Assembly: GCF_964656455.1 (NCBI RefSeq) | Contig: NC_135721.1 | Span: 85,912,754 to 85,976,753 of the forward strand | Source of the DNA: Halichoerus grypus | Lineage: Eukaryota; Chordata; Mammalia; Carnivora; Phocidae | DNA length: 64,000 nucleotides | Direction: 5' to 3' | Part shown: one piece after another, positions 1-10,829 of the stretch | Layout of the letters: each line of letters opens with the position of its first letter | How positions within the stretch are numbered: position 1 is the first letter of the stretch | Translations under genes and position numbers: made by a program | The notes under the pieces: generated by a model | The model's input: the letters and a program-made list of their open reading frames with translations, nothing else | Database searches by the model: none | What the model was told of the DNA's origin: nothing

Positions 1-640
1 CGCTGTTTTCCAAAGTGGCTGTACCAACTTGCATTCCTACCAACAGTGTAAGAGGGTTCCCCTTTCTCCACAACCTCTCCAACATTTGTTGTTTCTTGCC
101 TTGTCCATTTTTGCCATGCTAACTGGTGTAAGGTGGTATCTCACTATGGTTTTGATTTGAATTTCCCTGATGGCTAATGATAATGAACATTTTTTCATGT
201 GTCTGTTAGCCATTTGTATGTCTTCTTCAGAGAAGTGTCTTTTCATATCTTCTGCCCACTTTTTGACTTGATTATTTGTTTTTTGGGTGTTGAGTTTGAG
301 AAGCTCTTTATAGATCTTGGATACAAGCCCTTTCTCTGTAGTGTCATTTGCAAATATCTTCTCCCATTCTGTGGGTTGTCTCTTTGTTTTGTTGACTGTT
401 TCCTTTGCTGTGCAGAAGCTTTTTATCTTGATGAAGTCCCAAAAGTTCATTTTTGCTTTTGTTTCACTAGCTTTTGGAGATGTATCTTGAAAGAAGTTGC
501 TGTGGCCGATGTCAAAGAGGTTATTGCCTATGTTCTCCTCTAGGATTTTGATGGATTCCTGTCTCAGATTGAGGTTTTTCATCCATTTTGAGTTCATCTT
601 GGTGTATGGTGTTAGAGAATGGTCGAGTTTCTTTCTTTTT
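1..640 (-). mobile_element. L1 LINE fragment, ORF2 C-terminal part
   Basis: Read on the minus strand, this translates to the region just after the L1 reverse transcriptase. Recognisable stretches are [23 protein letters not shown], then [39 protein letters not shown], and the zinc-knuckle-like segment [15 protein letters not shown]. The frame is open from about position 672 to 37. A TGG-to-TAG change then stops it at the second Trp of the usual CWW, and L1-like sequence continues to base 1. The element is truncated at its 5' side near 630-640 and leaves the window at its 3' side, so its tail and target-site duplication cannot be seen. The wording fits a carnivore L1. It is a dead copy. Confidence 0.9.
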
Positions 641-652
641 TTTTTTTTTTTA
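637..652. repeat. Poly(T) run at the L1 5' junction
   Basis: An almost pure T run lies directly at the truncated 5' side of the minus-strand L1. In L1 sense it is an A run upstream of the element. It may belong to the pre-insertion site or to another retroelement tail. Confidence 0.8.
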
Positions 653-660
653 AGAATTTT

Positions 661-949
661 CCCTTTCCCCATCCAGTGTTTGAAGTCAGAAATTTCTAGA
701 AGTTATCTTTTCTTCCTCTGTGGGATCTGAATCCAGCCATATGAGTAAGACAGCCTCGATCACCTTCTCAATTGACAGGCCACCAATGGTGAACAGCACT
801 GAACCAATAATACACCTGCAAATGACGACCAAAAACGTACCCAAATGTCGGAAGCAAAACCATTAGTTCAAATCTAAACATGACCTGGTTATAAGGATGT
901 TGGTAATAGAATCATAAAAAGGGTATACCAGAAATTTATCTTGACACTA
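661..949. other. Non-repeat sequence, nothing recognised
   Basis: Ordinary mixed sequence between the L1 fragment and an old MIR. I see no long frame, no splice-flanked exon and no repeat that I can name. Confidence 0.4.
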
Positions 950-1180
950 TTACTTGCAAAATATAGGATTCTCAGTAATAATAACATTGTGGTTTCCGAA
1001 GCATTTTCACACAAGTTATTGAATTTAATTCTCAAGAAAAAAAATCAGGTAGATACATTATCTTTATTTTAAATATGAGCAAACGGAGAATCAGAACGTT
1101 TGAATTTCTGTAACAAATGAGTAGATGGAAGACCCAAGACTTGAACCAAAGTCCTAGTATGCTAATGTTAGCATTCCTTC
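950..1180 (-). mobile_element. MIR SINE, diverged
   Basis: In reverse orientation the block keeps the MIR order: the 3' part with TTTAATTCTCA and a shortened 'atgagcaaacggagaatcag' core, then 'gacccaagacttgaaccaaagtcc', which is the end of the tRNA-like head. It is heavily mutated and has no preserved target duplication. Confidence 0.6.
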
Positions 1181-2189
1181 AGCTGAAACATATTCTTTCT
1201 CTAAAATATTGACTTTTTGACAATATCCAAGACTTTTAGTTATGGGAACCTAGAAAGCCCTTTCTTTATTCTGCAATTTAATCAATCTATCCATTAACAG
1301 AGATTATGCAATGGGCCCACCAGCAGAAGATTCAGAGAAAGCTCAGAGATGCTCTGTACCTGTAAAGGAGACAAGTTACACATGAAGGAAACTATATTCC
1401 ATAATTAAGTGAAATACTAAGAGGCAAAAGACAATGATGACTACAGTAGTTCAGAAAGGCTGAAGAAATAGGTTAGACTTGATACGGAATTTGCCAAAAA
1501 GCTTCAAAGGAAGAATGGAGTGAATATGTATAGAAGGGGATAAATGCTACCTGAAGTCAAGTGTACTCTTAGAATTATATATAGTTCTGATTTCCAAGAC
1601 TGATTTCTAAGAACTACATCAAAGTCCAAATCAGGATAGAGGGGATCAAATAAGTGGCAGAGATGCACAAACTGGAGTTTGAGACAAGCCTACAGTAAAG
1701 GCAAGAATCCCAGGGGCTTAAACAAGAAAAGCAAAAGTGATGGGCTGCTGAGGTTAAGGGAAGACAGTGATCTTGTGGACACCTAGAATAATCCAAGTGC
1801 GGATGCCCAATCTACAGTAGCCATGCTCGGTCTATATGCTACCAGCGGCTGCTAGCTCTGAACCTTCCGAAATAGTGTGCTTTCCCAAGCTGGGTTCCAA
1901 AATACAGGTCAGGTGGGTGTCCCTCAGCACCAACAGCTCAGGATAGTGAGAAAGGCAGGCTGTGGCTGACTGCTGGGTGACTGAGAAAATTAGGCTCGAC
2001 AAATAAAGTCAGTGATGGTGGAAAATAGAGCATTTACATGTAACTCAGCTGAGAGGGACGGGGGAGCTAGCGTATGACACCAGTAATTTAGAAGGAGAAT
2101 TTACAATTTTTATGTCACCAGAAGATCTCTATCTTGTAAGGTAGCTGACGAAAGAGCTGTAATGGATCAGAATCAATCATTATAATTAT
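1181..2189. other. Non-repeat sequence, nothing recognised
   Basis: About 1 kb with no convincing gene or repeat. A 60-codon minus-strand frame at 1614-1796 has no homology that I recognise and no flanking gene structure, so I treat it as chance. Confidence 0.4.
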
Positions 2190-2460
2190 GATGGCAATAT
2201 CAATATCAATAGGAGCATTTGCAATGCATCATCATATTTATGGAGTGTTGACTCTGCATGCACTGAGCTCAGCACAGTACACACCGTATCTCAGCTAAGT
2301 GGCAGTACCACCGAATGTACCGTACCCAGCTACATCTTACACATCGAACAAATCGACTCTTACACTTGCCCAGATTCTTCACTAAGGAATGACAGAATCA
2401 GTGTTTTTACCCCACTCTGTCGAATGCAGACCTCAACTTCTTAACCATTGTGCAACAAAA
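2190..2460 (-). mobile_element. MIR SINE, nearly full span, minus strand
   Basis: The order matches MIR read backwards: 'tatttatggagtgttgactctgcatgcactgagctc' resembles the terminal CORE/3' end. It is followed by an eroded core and by 'gaatgcagacctcaacttcttaaccattgtgcaaca', the tRNA-like head. Strongly diverged. Confidence 0.6.
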
Positions 2461-3684
2461 GCAGCCTTTTCATGACAGATAACTTACAAATGCCAAGGGA
2501 TTCGGGAAGAAGAGTTCCACTGTGCGTTTACGAAATAAGCAAACCACCATCTGTGATCCAAGGGTGGACACCAGGTTAGAAAACCTCAGAGAGCAAATGT
2601 GAATTTGTCTATTGACCTGTTGCTAATGATTTGCATTTCTCAAGGTTAAGGAGGGAGAACTCCTCAAAACTCTGCCTCATGCCCTAATGTCAACAAGTCT
2701 GCCCAGCCACCTTGGGGGTGTGAGGGAACTGATGGAGGGAGTCTTATCTCCTCTCCCTTATAGTTGAATAAGCTGAGATAGAGGACAGTGTCCTGCTCTC
2801 TACCTTGTTTAAGAAGCAAACTCTTATGCTCCCCACCCCCAACCCCAGGACCTTATCCCAACCACAAGTCCATGGGATTTTCATTAAGAACATGAAAGCC
2901 TAAACTCTTATGCAGAATTCCTTTTTAAAAAAATTTTTCCTCAACCTGGCATTTGTGGTACAGAAATGAAACAATTCATTTTGACAACTTGCACTAAACT
3001 GAGGCCTGAACCATACTGTGAGAGCCTCTCTGTGGATCCCATAAAATACTCAGGAAATATGCACTTGACATCTGGTTTGCTGGATTCCTGCTGAGAAATG
3101 GAGGCTTTGGTGTGAGGCTGTCGGCCCGGACTGGCAGATTGGCTGTGCATATAACTGTGCATGAATCCACACAAAGGGGTCATGTTCAGGCATTAATTGG
3201 GCTTGTTCCAACAGAATCTTAAGGAGGCTCATGAGCAGGGATTGAACACTTGGGTTCTCGTGCAGAAAAAGCGGTGCTAACTTGGGGATGTGAATGTCGG
3301 GCATGCACCTCTAAGAAATATAGAACATGAGGTGCGTGTTGTAGAATGCAATTCAAATGCCAAGATACTTCAACGTATATATACTTAGGAAAAGGAAGAG
3401 TGGGGAATGACCGGGACTTGGTAATTGCTAGCAAGATTATAAAATTCCATCTCTCAGGGCTTTCCCAGGCAGGATGAATAGCTAGCTAGATCACAATAAA
3501 GTATTTTAAAATTTTATTGTGGGTCTCCATGGATAGCCACAAAATAGAAATGAATTATATGCAGACTAGCTTACCATAGTAATATTTAAAAGGTCCATTA
3601 GTAAAGAGGCCATTAAATAACAAATCTAGTTAAATTTTTATAACTTTTCTAATATGTATTAGTGTCCTATTGAGCAGCAAAGTT
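2461..3684. other. Non-repeat sequence with overlapping chance frames
   Basis: Minus-strand frames of 71-84 codons overlap between 2941 and 3434 in different phases. They show no domain, no codon regularity and no splice context. No repeat is recognised. A coding exon cannot be excluded, but nothing supports one. Confidence 0.35.
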
Positions 3685-3870
3685 CAGTGATAAAGCATAC
3701 AGGCTTCAGCGTTAGACTGGCAGAGTTCAAAGTTGAAATCTATCACTTCCTAATCTTAGCCTTAAGCAAGTTACTTAAAGTCCTTGTCCTTTGTTGTTCT
3801 CATTGGTAATAACAGGATCATAATATATTCTTCATAGTGTTGTTGTGAGTCTTAAAGGAGATAAAGAGGC
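3685..3870 (+). mobile_element. MIR SINE, plus strand
   Basis: Matches MIR in sequence order: 'aaagcatacaggcttcagcgttagactg', then 'tatcacttcctaatcttagcc', 'aagcaagttacttaaagtcc', and 'tcatagtgttgttgtgagtcttaaaggag'. These are the tRNA head, the core and the start of the 3' part. Diverged but colinear. Confidence 0.8.
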
Positions 3871-3874
3871 CTTG

Positions 3875-4135
3875 GAGCCTTTCCACACAGACTCCTCCCT
3901 GGGATGTTTGGGCTTACTGATAGTATGGCAGTGAGGTTCCAAAAGCCAGTCTTCCAAGAGACAAGGAGAAGCTGCCATTCTCTTAAGGCCCTAGACTGGA
4001 AATTGGCACACCTTTACGTATACTATATTCATGTTGGCAAAGTGGTCACAGATTCAAGGAAAAGAGACATAAACCCACTTCTCAATGGGAGATGTATCAA
4101 AGAATTTGTGGCAATCTTTAATTCACCACCATATG
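3875..4135 (-). mobile_element. Old LTR-like repeat (MaLR type suspected)
   Basis: The right end, 'gggagatgtatcaaagaatttgtggcaatctttaattcaccacca', is a common mammalian repeat end which I associate with reverse-oriented MLT-type LTRs. The rest is diverged, and a 106-codon plus frame over it looks accidental. The family name is uncertain. Confidence 0.4.
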
Positions 4136-4214
4136 GGGCCAATGAGTCCTCTGCAAATTTACTGAAATCTACGAGGACTTTTTCTAGAAATAAACACATA
4201 CAAATGTACCAGGC

Positions 4215-4640
4215 TGGATATTAGCTCAATGCTTTATTAAACACTAGAAATAACAGTGGTTTAAAAACAATAGAAGGTTTACATCTCTCTTACACAGAAA
4301 TCTGGGATGACAGGGGCACATCGTTAGCCACATATGGTCATTCAGGGCCCCAGTTTCCTTCTGATTTAATGTTCTGTCAGCTCCAGGAATATTACCCTTC
4401 TTGGCCAAAACTGGTTCAACATCATCATATTTATATTCCATCCTGAGAAAAAGAGAAGGAAGAGTGGAGGACAGGCACAGGTGACAAGAAGTTGCCTATA
4501 TCACTTTTGCTCACGCTCCTTTTGTCACACAGAACCTAGTGACTTTGTCACATCCAGCTATAAGGGAGACCAGGAAATATACTAATTGGAGTGGCCATGT
4601 GACCAAATGAAACTTTGTGTATAGTATTAATGGAAAAGAA
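4215..4640. mobile_element. Old interspersed repeat, family not assigned
   Basis: The pattern is 'gtggtttaaaaacaatagaaggtttacatctctctt ... tcttggccaaaactggttc ... gttgcctatatcacttttgctcacgctcc ... cacatccagctataagggagaccaggaaatata'. It resembles a widespread mammalian repeat family. A possibly related copy lies at 39690-40130. Orientation and family were not determined. Confidence 0.4.
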
Positions 4641-4834
4641 TACATATTAGTTATCAATGAGTAATCCCTTCCATAGCAAGTAACAACAACAACAGAAATC
4701 TGAATGCAATTTCACATGGTTTATGGAAATTTAAGCAGCCTAGTCAAAGATCCAAGGCTAAGAACCATCTTGTTTAGAATTTTAGAAGACAGCATTTTAG
4801 ATTATAATATTTTAGGGTTGGAAGTATCTTTTTA

Positions 4835-4985
4835 AATCAGCTAATTCTATTCTCTGTTAAAGATAAGAAAACAGAAATCCAGAGAGAGGACTCCTTGCCC
4901 GAGGCCATATGCCTAATTACCAGGACTAGCCTAGTTCTCCTCAAGGTTAATCAGTGCTCTTTCCACTAAATTATGCAATGACTCA
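4835..4985 (-). mobile_element. MIR SINE fragment, minus strand
   Basis: Reverse MIR core and head: 'aaagataagaaaacagaaatccagagagagg', then 'ccttgcccgaggccatatgcc', and 'cagtgctctttccactaaattatgca'. The usual downstream head of a minus MIR is clear. Confidence 0.75.
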
Positions 4986-5089
4986 CTAACTCTCTGTTTA
5001 CCAACTAAATAACTGAAATACAAGGGTGGCAGATAGCTATGAGGAAGGGCTTAATCTCTTGGGAAATGTTAAGCTATTCATTCTTCCTC

Positions 5090-7100
5090 ATATTGGTTCA
5101 ATAAACATGTGTCCAGCACTGTACCAGGTGCGAAGAATACTGGATAAATCCTAACAGTAAGCACAAAAAAAATCTTGCTTTTGGGGAGCTCACAATATAG
5201 TTTTGAAGGAAGTAAATAGGTATTTATAATACAAAATGACAAAAGGGCTCCACTGGAGGGGATATCACAGAAACACAGAGAAGGGAATGACAACCTGAGT
5301 AAATCAGGACAAGCATTACAAAGAAGGTAATGCCTGAGCAGGAATGCAATCTGGAAGAGAGAGGAGGAAGGTGGTTGCAGCAGAGGAAAGAGGGGCAAAG
5401 GGGAAAGAGGGCATGGGAAACTCATGGTATGGTTGATATTAATGTGTCCAGAGGAGAGGCATTTGCTCATTCCCACTTGGTGAGCAACTCACTCAAAGGA
5501 ACTCAATGGCAGAGATGGGAGAGAAGATGCGGTCATGAAAACTAAGGAACTAGAGGTCATAAAACTTGGCAATGCAGTGGTTCTGGGGTATGAGGAAAAG
5601 CTGGAACCCAGGATATCTCCTTTATTTCTACATCAGACAGCTGGGAAGATGGCAGTACCGCTTAGCAAAGGCAGGAATAGAAGAGGAATTCCATGTTTGT
5701 ATGGGAAGACACTGAATTATGCTTGCGTGTGTTCTGTTGAGGTAACTTTGTTTGCCTAGGTGAAAATACAGAGTAAGCGGTCAAAGTCATTGTCTTAATA
5801 TTAGTAGAGCAATCTAGCCTAGAAATTATAAATACGAAAGTCGATGTTGTTTAAGTGACGACAGCAGGTGAAATGGCCTACCAAGAGTCTGCATGAAAAG
5901 AAATTTAAGGGAAATATTTGTGATGCCCTCTATTTAGTGACAGTGGGCAGAATTATAGCCAATAAAGGAAATGAGAAGTACCAGTGAGGAAAGAGGAAAG
6001 CCTTAGTGTCTTAAAGAAAAAAGAGCAGTGAAATTCAAGAAGAGAGTAGCTAACGACGCCAAATGTTGCTAAGCAATCAGGCAAGCATGAGGACTTAAAA
6101 GTGTCCACTGGATTCTGCATCTGGAAATTATTATTGACATTAAAAAGGGCAGTCCCATAGGAGCACAAGGGCAAGAGGCAGATTTCAGTGAATTAAAGAA
6201 GTGACAGTAGCAACCACTAGTGTGGGGTACTCACTTAGGAGGTCTGGCTATGAAGTGAAGGAGAGGGATGGGGAATTAATGGCTGCAAAAGATACAAGAT
6301 GAATAATATTTTTAATGATGGGAGATGCCTGAGCATGTTTGCATACCGATGGAAATTAAGCAGAAAAGAGGAAGTTAAAAGTCTTTAAAAAAGAGGAGCT
6401 AACTGGTGGAGAGAGGTATGAAAGGACACAAGAAAAGGTAGGCTCTTGAGAGGAGACGGAGATAGACTTGTAGAAGTATAGGCAGCAGTTTCCCTCTGTC
6501 TCTTTGGAGAAACAAGATGTATAAAGAGAAAGGGGGAGTGGAAGGGAGAAGGAGGAGGGAGGGAAAGGTCAAGGAGAGAAGGGTCAGGGCTGGCCTTGCC
6601 TGTAAACATGTTAGTAGGTGTGGGGATGTGAGGTGGGGAAAAACCCAAGCCCAAGTGTTTTCTGTGCAGTCGAGTGCAAAGTCAGCATCTGCTGGGAATG
6701 AGAGAGGAGATGGGGGAAAGACATTCAAGAGGAAACATGGAGGCTTGCAATGGGACAGAAAGTTGATCAGGGACACATAGGGCAACAAATGGTGTGTGTT
6801 TTGGCCAAAGTTGTTCATCAGCCCTGGAACGATCTGGTCTGGGGGATGGGGATGGTGCATTCTGTTGGAAAGGGAGAAGAGCAAGGACATTAAGGCCACG
6901 GATGCAGCTGGAGTCGACCATGGGGACCAGGCTGGATGGAGGAGTAGAAAAGCGAAGAGGAGAAGTCTGATGGACTAGGGTCAAAAGGAAACAGCCTAGG
7001 AGCCAGGTACCTGTGAAAAAACGGGGCACAGGTGGAGAAGGTAAAGGCTTGACAGGGGAATAATTACAGATAATAAAAGGTTAAGGTGAGGAATCCTTAA
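5090..7100. repeat. Long ancient interspersed repeat, purine-rich on + strand
   Basis: About 2 kb that reads, in order, like a known but here unnamed mammalian repeat: a start near 'ttcaataaacatgtgtccagcactgtaccaggtg', then 'ggggagctcacaatatag', 'gacttaaaagtgtccactggattctg', 'gatgggagatgcctgagcatgtttgcata', and the end 'gaagtctgatggactaggg'. The plus strand is rich in GGA/GAA. Opposing frames of 87-166 codons (6399-6899 and others) come from this purine bias, not from genes. I cannot assign the family from memory. Confidence 0.45.
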
Positions 7101-8244
7101 GTAGAGCAGAAACAAACCCTACTGAATGTGGCCCAGAAGATAGACCAACCGCACAAACCGTAGTGGCTAGAGCTGCATTGGAGAGGAGGATGGCCCCTAG
7201 TTAGCAAGAGACAGGGTCACTATCACCTGTCACTAGAGGGGGTCCTTCCCAGTGTGTGCACCAGGCAGTTGTATGTGTCATCGGGTGGTGCAAGGACCTG
7301 GACCTTTCAAGATCGTCGTTTGCAATGTGATCATGTTATATAATTCAGAGATGACTCACACCCCATCCACTGCCTTGCTGTTCAGCATACCAGCAGCTTT
7401 TCATGAGCTGAAAATGTCGACTGGGTGGAAAGTTCCCATGACCAGCTACAGAATGACCACTAGGCAAGTGCCAATCTCTTCTCTGAGAGTATCTGCTCAC
7501 AAAGGGCACAATTTTCATATTATTTTCCCCCATAGAGACCAGCCTGCAGCTGCAGGAAAGTATATGCAAGACTAGAATGCCCTGCTCTATTACTGAGCCC
7601 CTGAAGTCCCATGTTCATGGATACCAGCATTCTCTGTATCTGCCTGGGAAATCGATGGCAGTGCCTTAGCGTTTGCACCAACATATGATTCTGTGTGACA
7701 TTATTTTAACAACTGGGTTGTGTCCTGTTAATGATTTTGGCCCAGTCCCCAGGATGGCACAATTTTCTTTCAGGCCTGTGGTCACAATGAGGAAGCACGG
7801 GGGAAGAGAAAGAAGGATGGAGGGAGGGATGTCAGGGGGAAACATCTAAGCAACAAGGTTAACAGAATTTTTGAAGCACCTGAGTTGTATTAAATAAATT
7901 TGAAAATGCACTGCCACAAAAATGGGCTATTCGTTATATTTCTTTGCTCTTTTTTTGAGCCACAGACACATAGCCAACCCCATTTGCCTACCTGGCCTAC
8001 CCCACCTTTCCCAGACTCCTCCACATGACAAAAGATGCCTGTGAGGTGTGAAGGTTAAAGGTTAAATTCATCCAAACCTCCAAACCCATTCATATGGCAA
8101 AAAAAAAAAAAAGTATTCACCACCTGCCCTCTTCACTCACCCAAGGCATTCCTGTAACAGACTTCTCTATGGCTCTCAGATTTGCAAATTGTCTCCCATT
8201 CAATTCCCTTGAGCAGATGTTTATTGAAAACTTCTTAGGTGCTC
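7101..8244. other. Non-repeat sequence, nothing recognised
   Basis: Mixed sequence with a short poly(A) at 8099-8112. A 107-codon plus frame at 7252-7575 and a 74-codon minus frame overlap each other. Neither has a recognisable domain or a supporting exon context. Confidence 0.35.
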
Positions 8245-8472
8245 AGCATAAAAAAGCATGGGCTCTAGAGCCAAGATATGTGAGTTCAAATTTAGACTTT
8301 GCCAGTTTGACAAGTTAACTTTAAAAATCCCTTCTTCAGTTTTCCTGTGAGAAAAATGTAGAGAACAGTAATACTCTACATCATAAGATTGTTGTAAATA
8401 TAAGAAGAACCATGGAAAGACCTTAGCATGTCACCTGGCAGACAATGAATACTCAGCCAATGCTTGTTATTA
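8245..8472 (+). mobile_element. MIR SINE, plus strand
   Basis: Colinear MIR: 'aagcatgggctctagagccaag', then 'tgagttcaaatttagactttgcc', an eroded core, 'cttagcatgtcacctggcagacaatga', and 'tactcagccaatgcttgttatta' at the 3' end. It was later interrupted on its right by a CAN-SINE. Confidence 0.75.
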
Positions 8473-8484
8473 CTAATGCTATCA

Positions 8485-8701
8485 TGTTTTTTTTTTTTTT
8501 TAATTTTTATTTATTTTTTTAAAGATCTTATTTATTTGAGAGAGAGAGAGAGACAGAGAGCATGAGCGGGAGGGAGGGCAGCAGAGGAAAAGCAGACTTC
8601 CCGCTGAGCAGGGAGCCCAACACAGGCTGGATCCCAGGACCCCAAGATCATGACCAGAGCCGAAGGCAGATGCCTAAACGACTGAGCCACCCAGGCATCC
8701 C
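8485..8701 (-). mobile_element. CAN-SINE (SINEC), minus strand
   Basis: Reverse order of a carnivore SINE: T-rich tail with 'aagatcttatttatttgag', a GA-rich middle, 'ccgctgagcagggagccc', 'atcccaggaccccaagatcatgacc', and the head complement 'gactgagccacccaggcatcccc'. It is flanked by a 12-bp duplication 'ctaatgctatca' at 8473-8484 and 8702-8713. Not coding. Confidence 0.95.
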
Positions 8702-8735
8702 CTAATGCTATCAAGTTTTTAAAAAGTGCAGTATA

Positions 8736-8931
8736 GGGGCACCTGGGTGGCTCAGTCTTTAAGCGTCTGCCTTCAGCTCAGGTCATGATCCCAGGGTCCT
8801 GGGATCGAGACCCGCATCGGGCTCCCTGCTCAGCGGGAGGCCTGTTTCTCCCTCTCCCACTCCCCCTGCTTGTGTTCCAGCTCTTGCTATCTCTCTCTGT
8901 CAAATAAATAAATAAAATCTTCAAAAAAAAA
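8736..8931 (+). mobile_element. CAN-SINE (SINEC), plus strand
   Basis: Full-length element: the tRNA-derived head 'ggggcacctgggtggctcag' with A-box and B-box-like segments, a CT-rich middle, then 'caaataaataaataaaatct' and an A tail. It has a perfect 15-bp target duplication 'aaaaagtgcagtata' at 8721-8735 and 8932-8946. It sits 34 bp from the previous element in the opposite orientation, with the heads facing each other. Confidence 0.97.
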
Positions 8932-8949
8932 AAAAAGTGCAGTATATGA

Positions 8950-9483
8950 CGTAATTCTTGCTCTCAATTTTGTTCGGGGTGTCAGGAGAATGATACAAGA
9001 TGAGTGAACCAGAACAGGTATAATATATCCTGAAATGTGTAAATAATCTGAATTAGAAATAATCAGTGTTAGAGGTTTCATATAAAACGGCTATGTGATA
9101 TGAACTAACAAGAAGTGGAAGGGCTCAGCTAAATAAAAATGAGAAAAGGGGACATTTCAGAAAAGGATTTTTTAAAAAAAAATAGACCAAGAAGGCATAA
9201 AGATAGGAATGATTGTATAAGGCAGAGGGAAAGAAGGAGAACCATATGCCCTCTAAGCAACATGCTGAAATTCAGGGAAATTGGATGGAAAGATTGGCAT
9301 TCCAAAGCAATATTGCAAGAACACCAAAATGTGATAACTGTGTCTTGGTGAGTGCAAGACACACACTCTGGCATGTTAGGAAAGAGAAGTCTGGTGCTGT
9401 GATTCTGTCTATGAACTTCCTCCAGTTTTCTCACCACATCACAAACTCCTGAAACAGCCCATACCTTACTCTTCCTCAAAACC
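8950..9483. other. Non-repeat sequence, nothing recognised
   Basis: Purine-rich mixed sequence. Opposing frames at 9129-9485 have no recognisable product. Confidence 0.35.
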
Positions 9484-9554
9484 ACAGCTCCTCACTGTGA
9501 CCGACACAAAGGAAGCCTTCAATAAATTGTAGAATTAAAAGAAATGGAGGGAAG

Positions 9555-9601
9555 AGGGGAGGAAGAAAGGAAGAGAGGGAAGGAAGGAAGGAAGGAAGGA
9601 G
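9555..9601. repeat. (GGAA)n-like microsatellite
   Basis: An imperfect GGAA/GAAA run ending in five or more clean AAGG units. It may have grown from the A-rich end of an old retroelement, as 'cttcaataaattgtagaattaaaag' just upstream looks like an L2/MIR-type 3' end. Confidence 0.9.
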
Positions 9602-9604
9602 AAA

Positions 9605-10685
9605 GACAACTTTCACTGTCAGAGCAGGTGGATTTAATGTCGCTCCAGGAATGGAGGGTATGTATCTGACTGGACAGCCCACGCTCTTAATGATATCTGT
9701 GAGTTTTCACTAGGAGTAGACGCTTTCAACTCATTGTTCTTGCTGCTGATTGAGTTTGGATTGCAAATCAAACAATTTGTTCCTCTTTCATTTTTGATGA
9801 ATATCCCAGGGCATTCCATTCAGGAGCAGCCCCAACCCTAAGGAGGCAGGTCTGCGCACCAAGCAGAATATTAAGTATGCTATTTTTAATGTCATTAAAC
9901 AGTTACGTGCCAAAAGAGGAGCTAAAATAAGAGTGTAACTGAGCAATGAGATGGAAGCTGAGTAACTTCATGATAGAAAACAAATGTAGCAGAACAGACT
10001 TCCCTCTCTTTTCCTTTTTCTGTAAATATGAAATTTACTAACACTTCAGCATTCCTCAGATAGCTGCATAAGGCTTGAAATATATATGTATATAGTTGCT
10101 GTGAGCTCATCAAGAATTGAAGATACTAGGTGGTAAACAGTAGGGGCTAATCACAGCCCCATCCGTAAGGATCACAGGCAATTGTGATTGGTTTCCTTGA
10201 GGAGGAAAGGATGCTTCTCAAAAGAGAAAAATTTCCAACCGGTCCTTCCAAGATCCATGTGGAGAGTGAGCGAGGAAAGAGAAAAATCACTTCCCAGTGG
10301 AAACCTTTCTGCCTCATGTTTAGCAGTGATCGAGTGGTACCTTTCCCTTGTGAACATGAAGGCTAGAGACACGTTTACTGTGCTTGTGATTTCCTAAGCT
10401 TTTGCATGTTTTCGATTTCAGAAGCTTTTCAGTTTTTTTTTTTCAAAATTCCACACGCAAGCCACCAGGGCTCCAAACAACAGAGCAGAGAAATTTGAAG
10501 GAGTCCTACCAAGGGGGAGGGGGGTGGGCAAAACCAAAGCTTGAGCCTCATCTGTTTCTTTTTTGTTGTTGTTTTTTAAATAAAGCTGCAATTGGCCTGG
10601 TGCGATCTGATAAGTGTCTTATTATAAACTTGAACATCAGCGGATGAGAGATAAAAAAAGGATGATGAAACTTGCAACTAAAAAA
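9605..10685. other. Non-repeat sequence, nothing recognised
   Basis: Mixed sequence with a G-rich tract 'aagggggaggggggtggg' at about 10513-10530. Several 60-80 codon frames overlap on both strands (10172-10397), which argues against any one being real. Confidence 0.35.
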
Positions 10686-10689
10686 CAAA

Positions 10690-10696
10690 AGAAAGG

Positions 10697-10727
<31 letters not shown>

Positions 10728-10740
10728 AAGAAAGAAAGGA

Positions 10741-10816
<76 letters not shown>

Positions 10817-10828
10817 AAAAGAAAAAGA
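10690..10828. repeat. (GAAA)n microsatellite, about 140 bp
   Basis: Long AAAG/GAAA array with a short internal GA stretch near 10712-10727. The cleanest part is 10740-10817. It produces artificial Lys/Glu- and Phe/Leu/Ser-rich frames on the two strands. Probably length-polymorphic. Confidence 0.98.
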
Positions 10829-10829
10829 C

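Noticed and set aside
37..672. 211-codon minus-strand frame as a gene
   Set aside because: It is the C-terminal part of L1 ORF2, truncated and ending at an in-frame stop where L1 sequence clearly continues.
6399..6899. 166-codon minus-strand frame
   Set aside because: It lies in the purine-rich ancient repeat. Frames are open on several phases of both strands because stops are rare in GGA/TCC-rich DNA.
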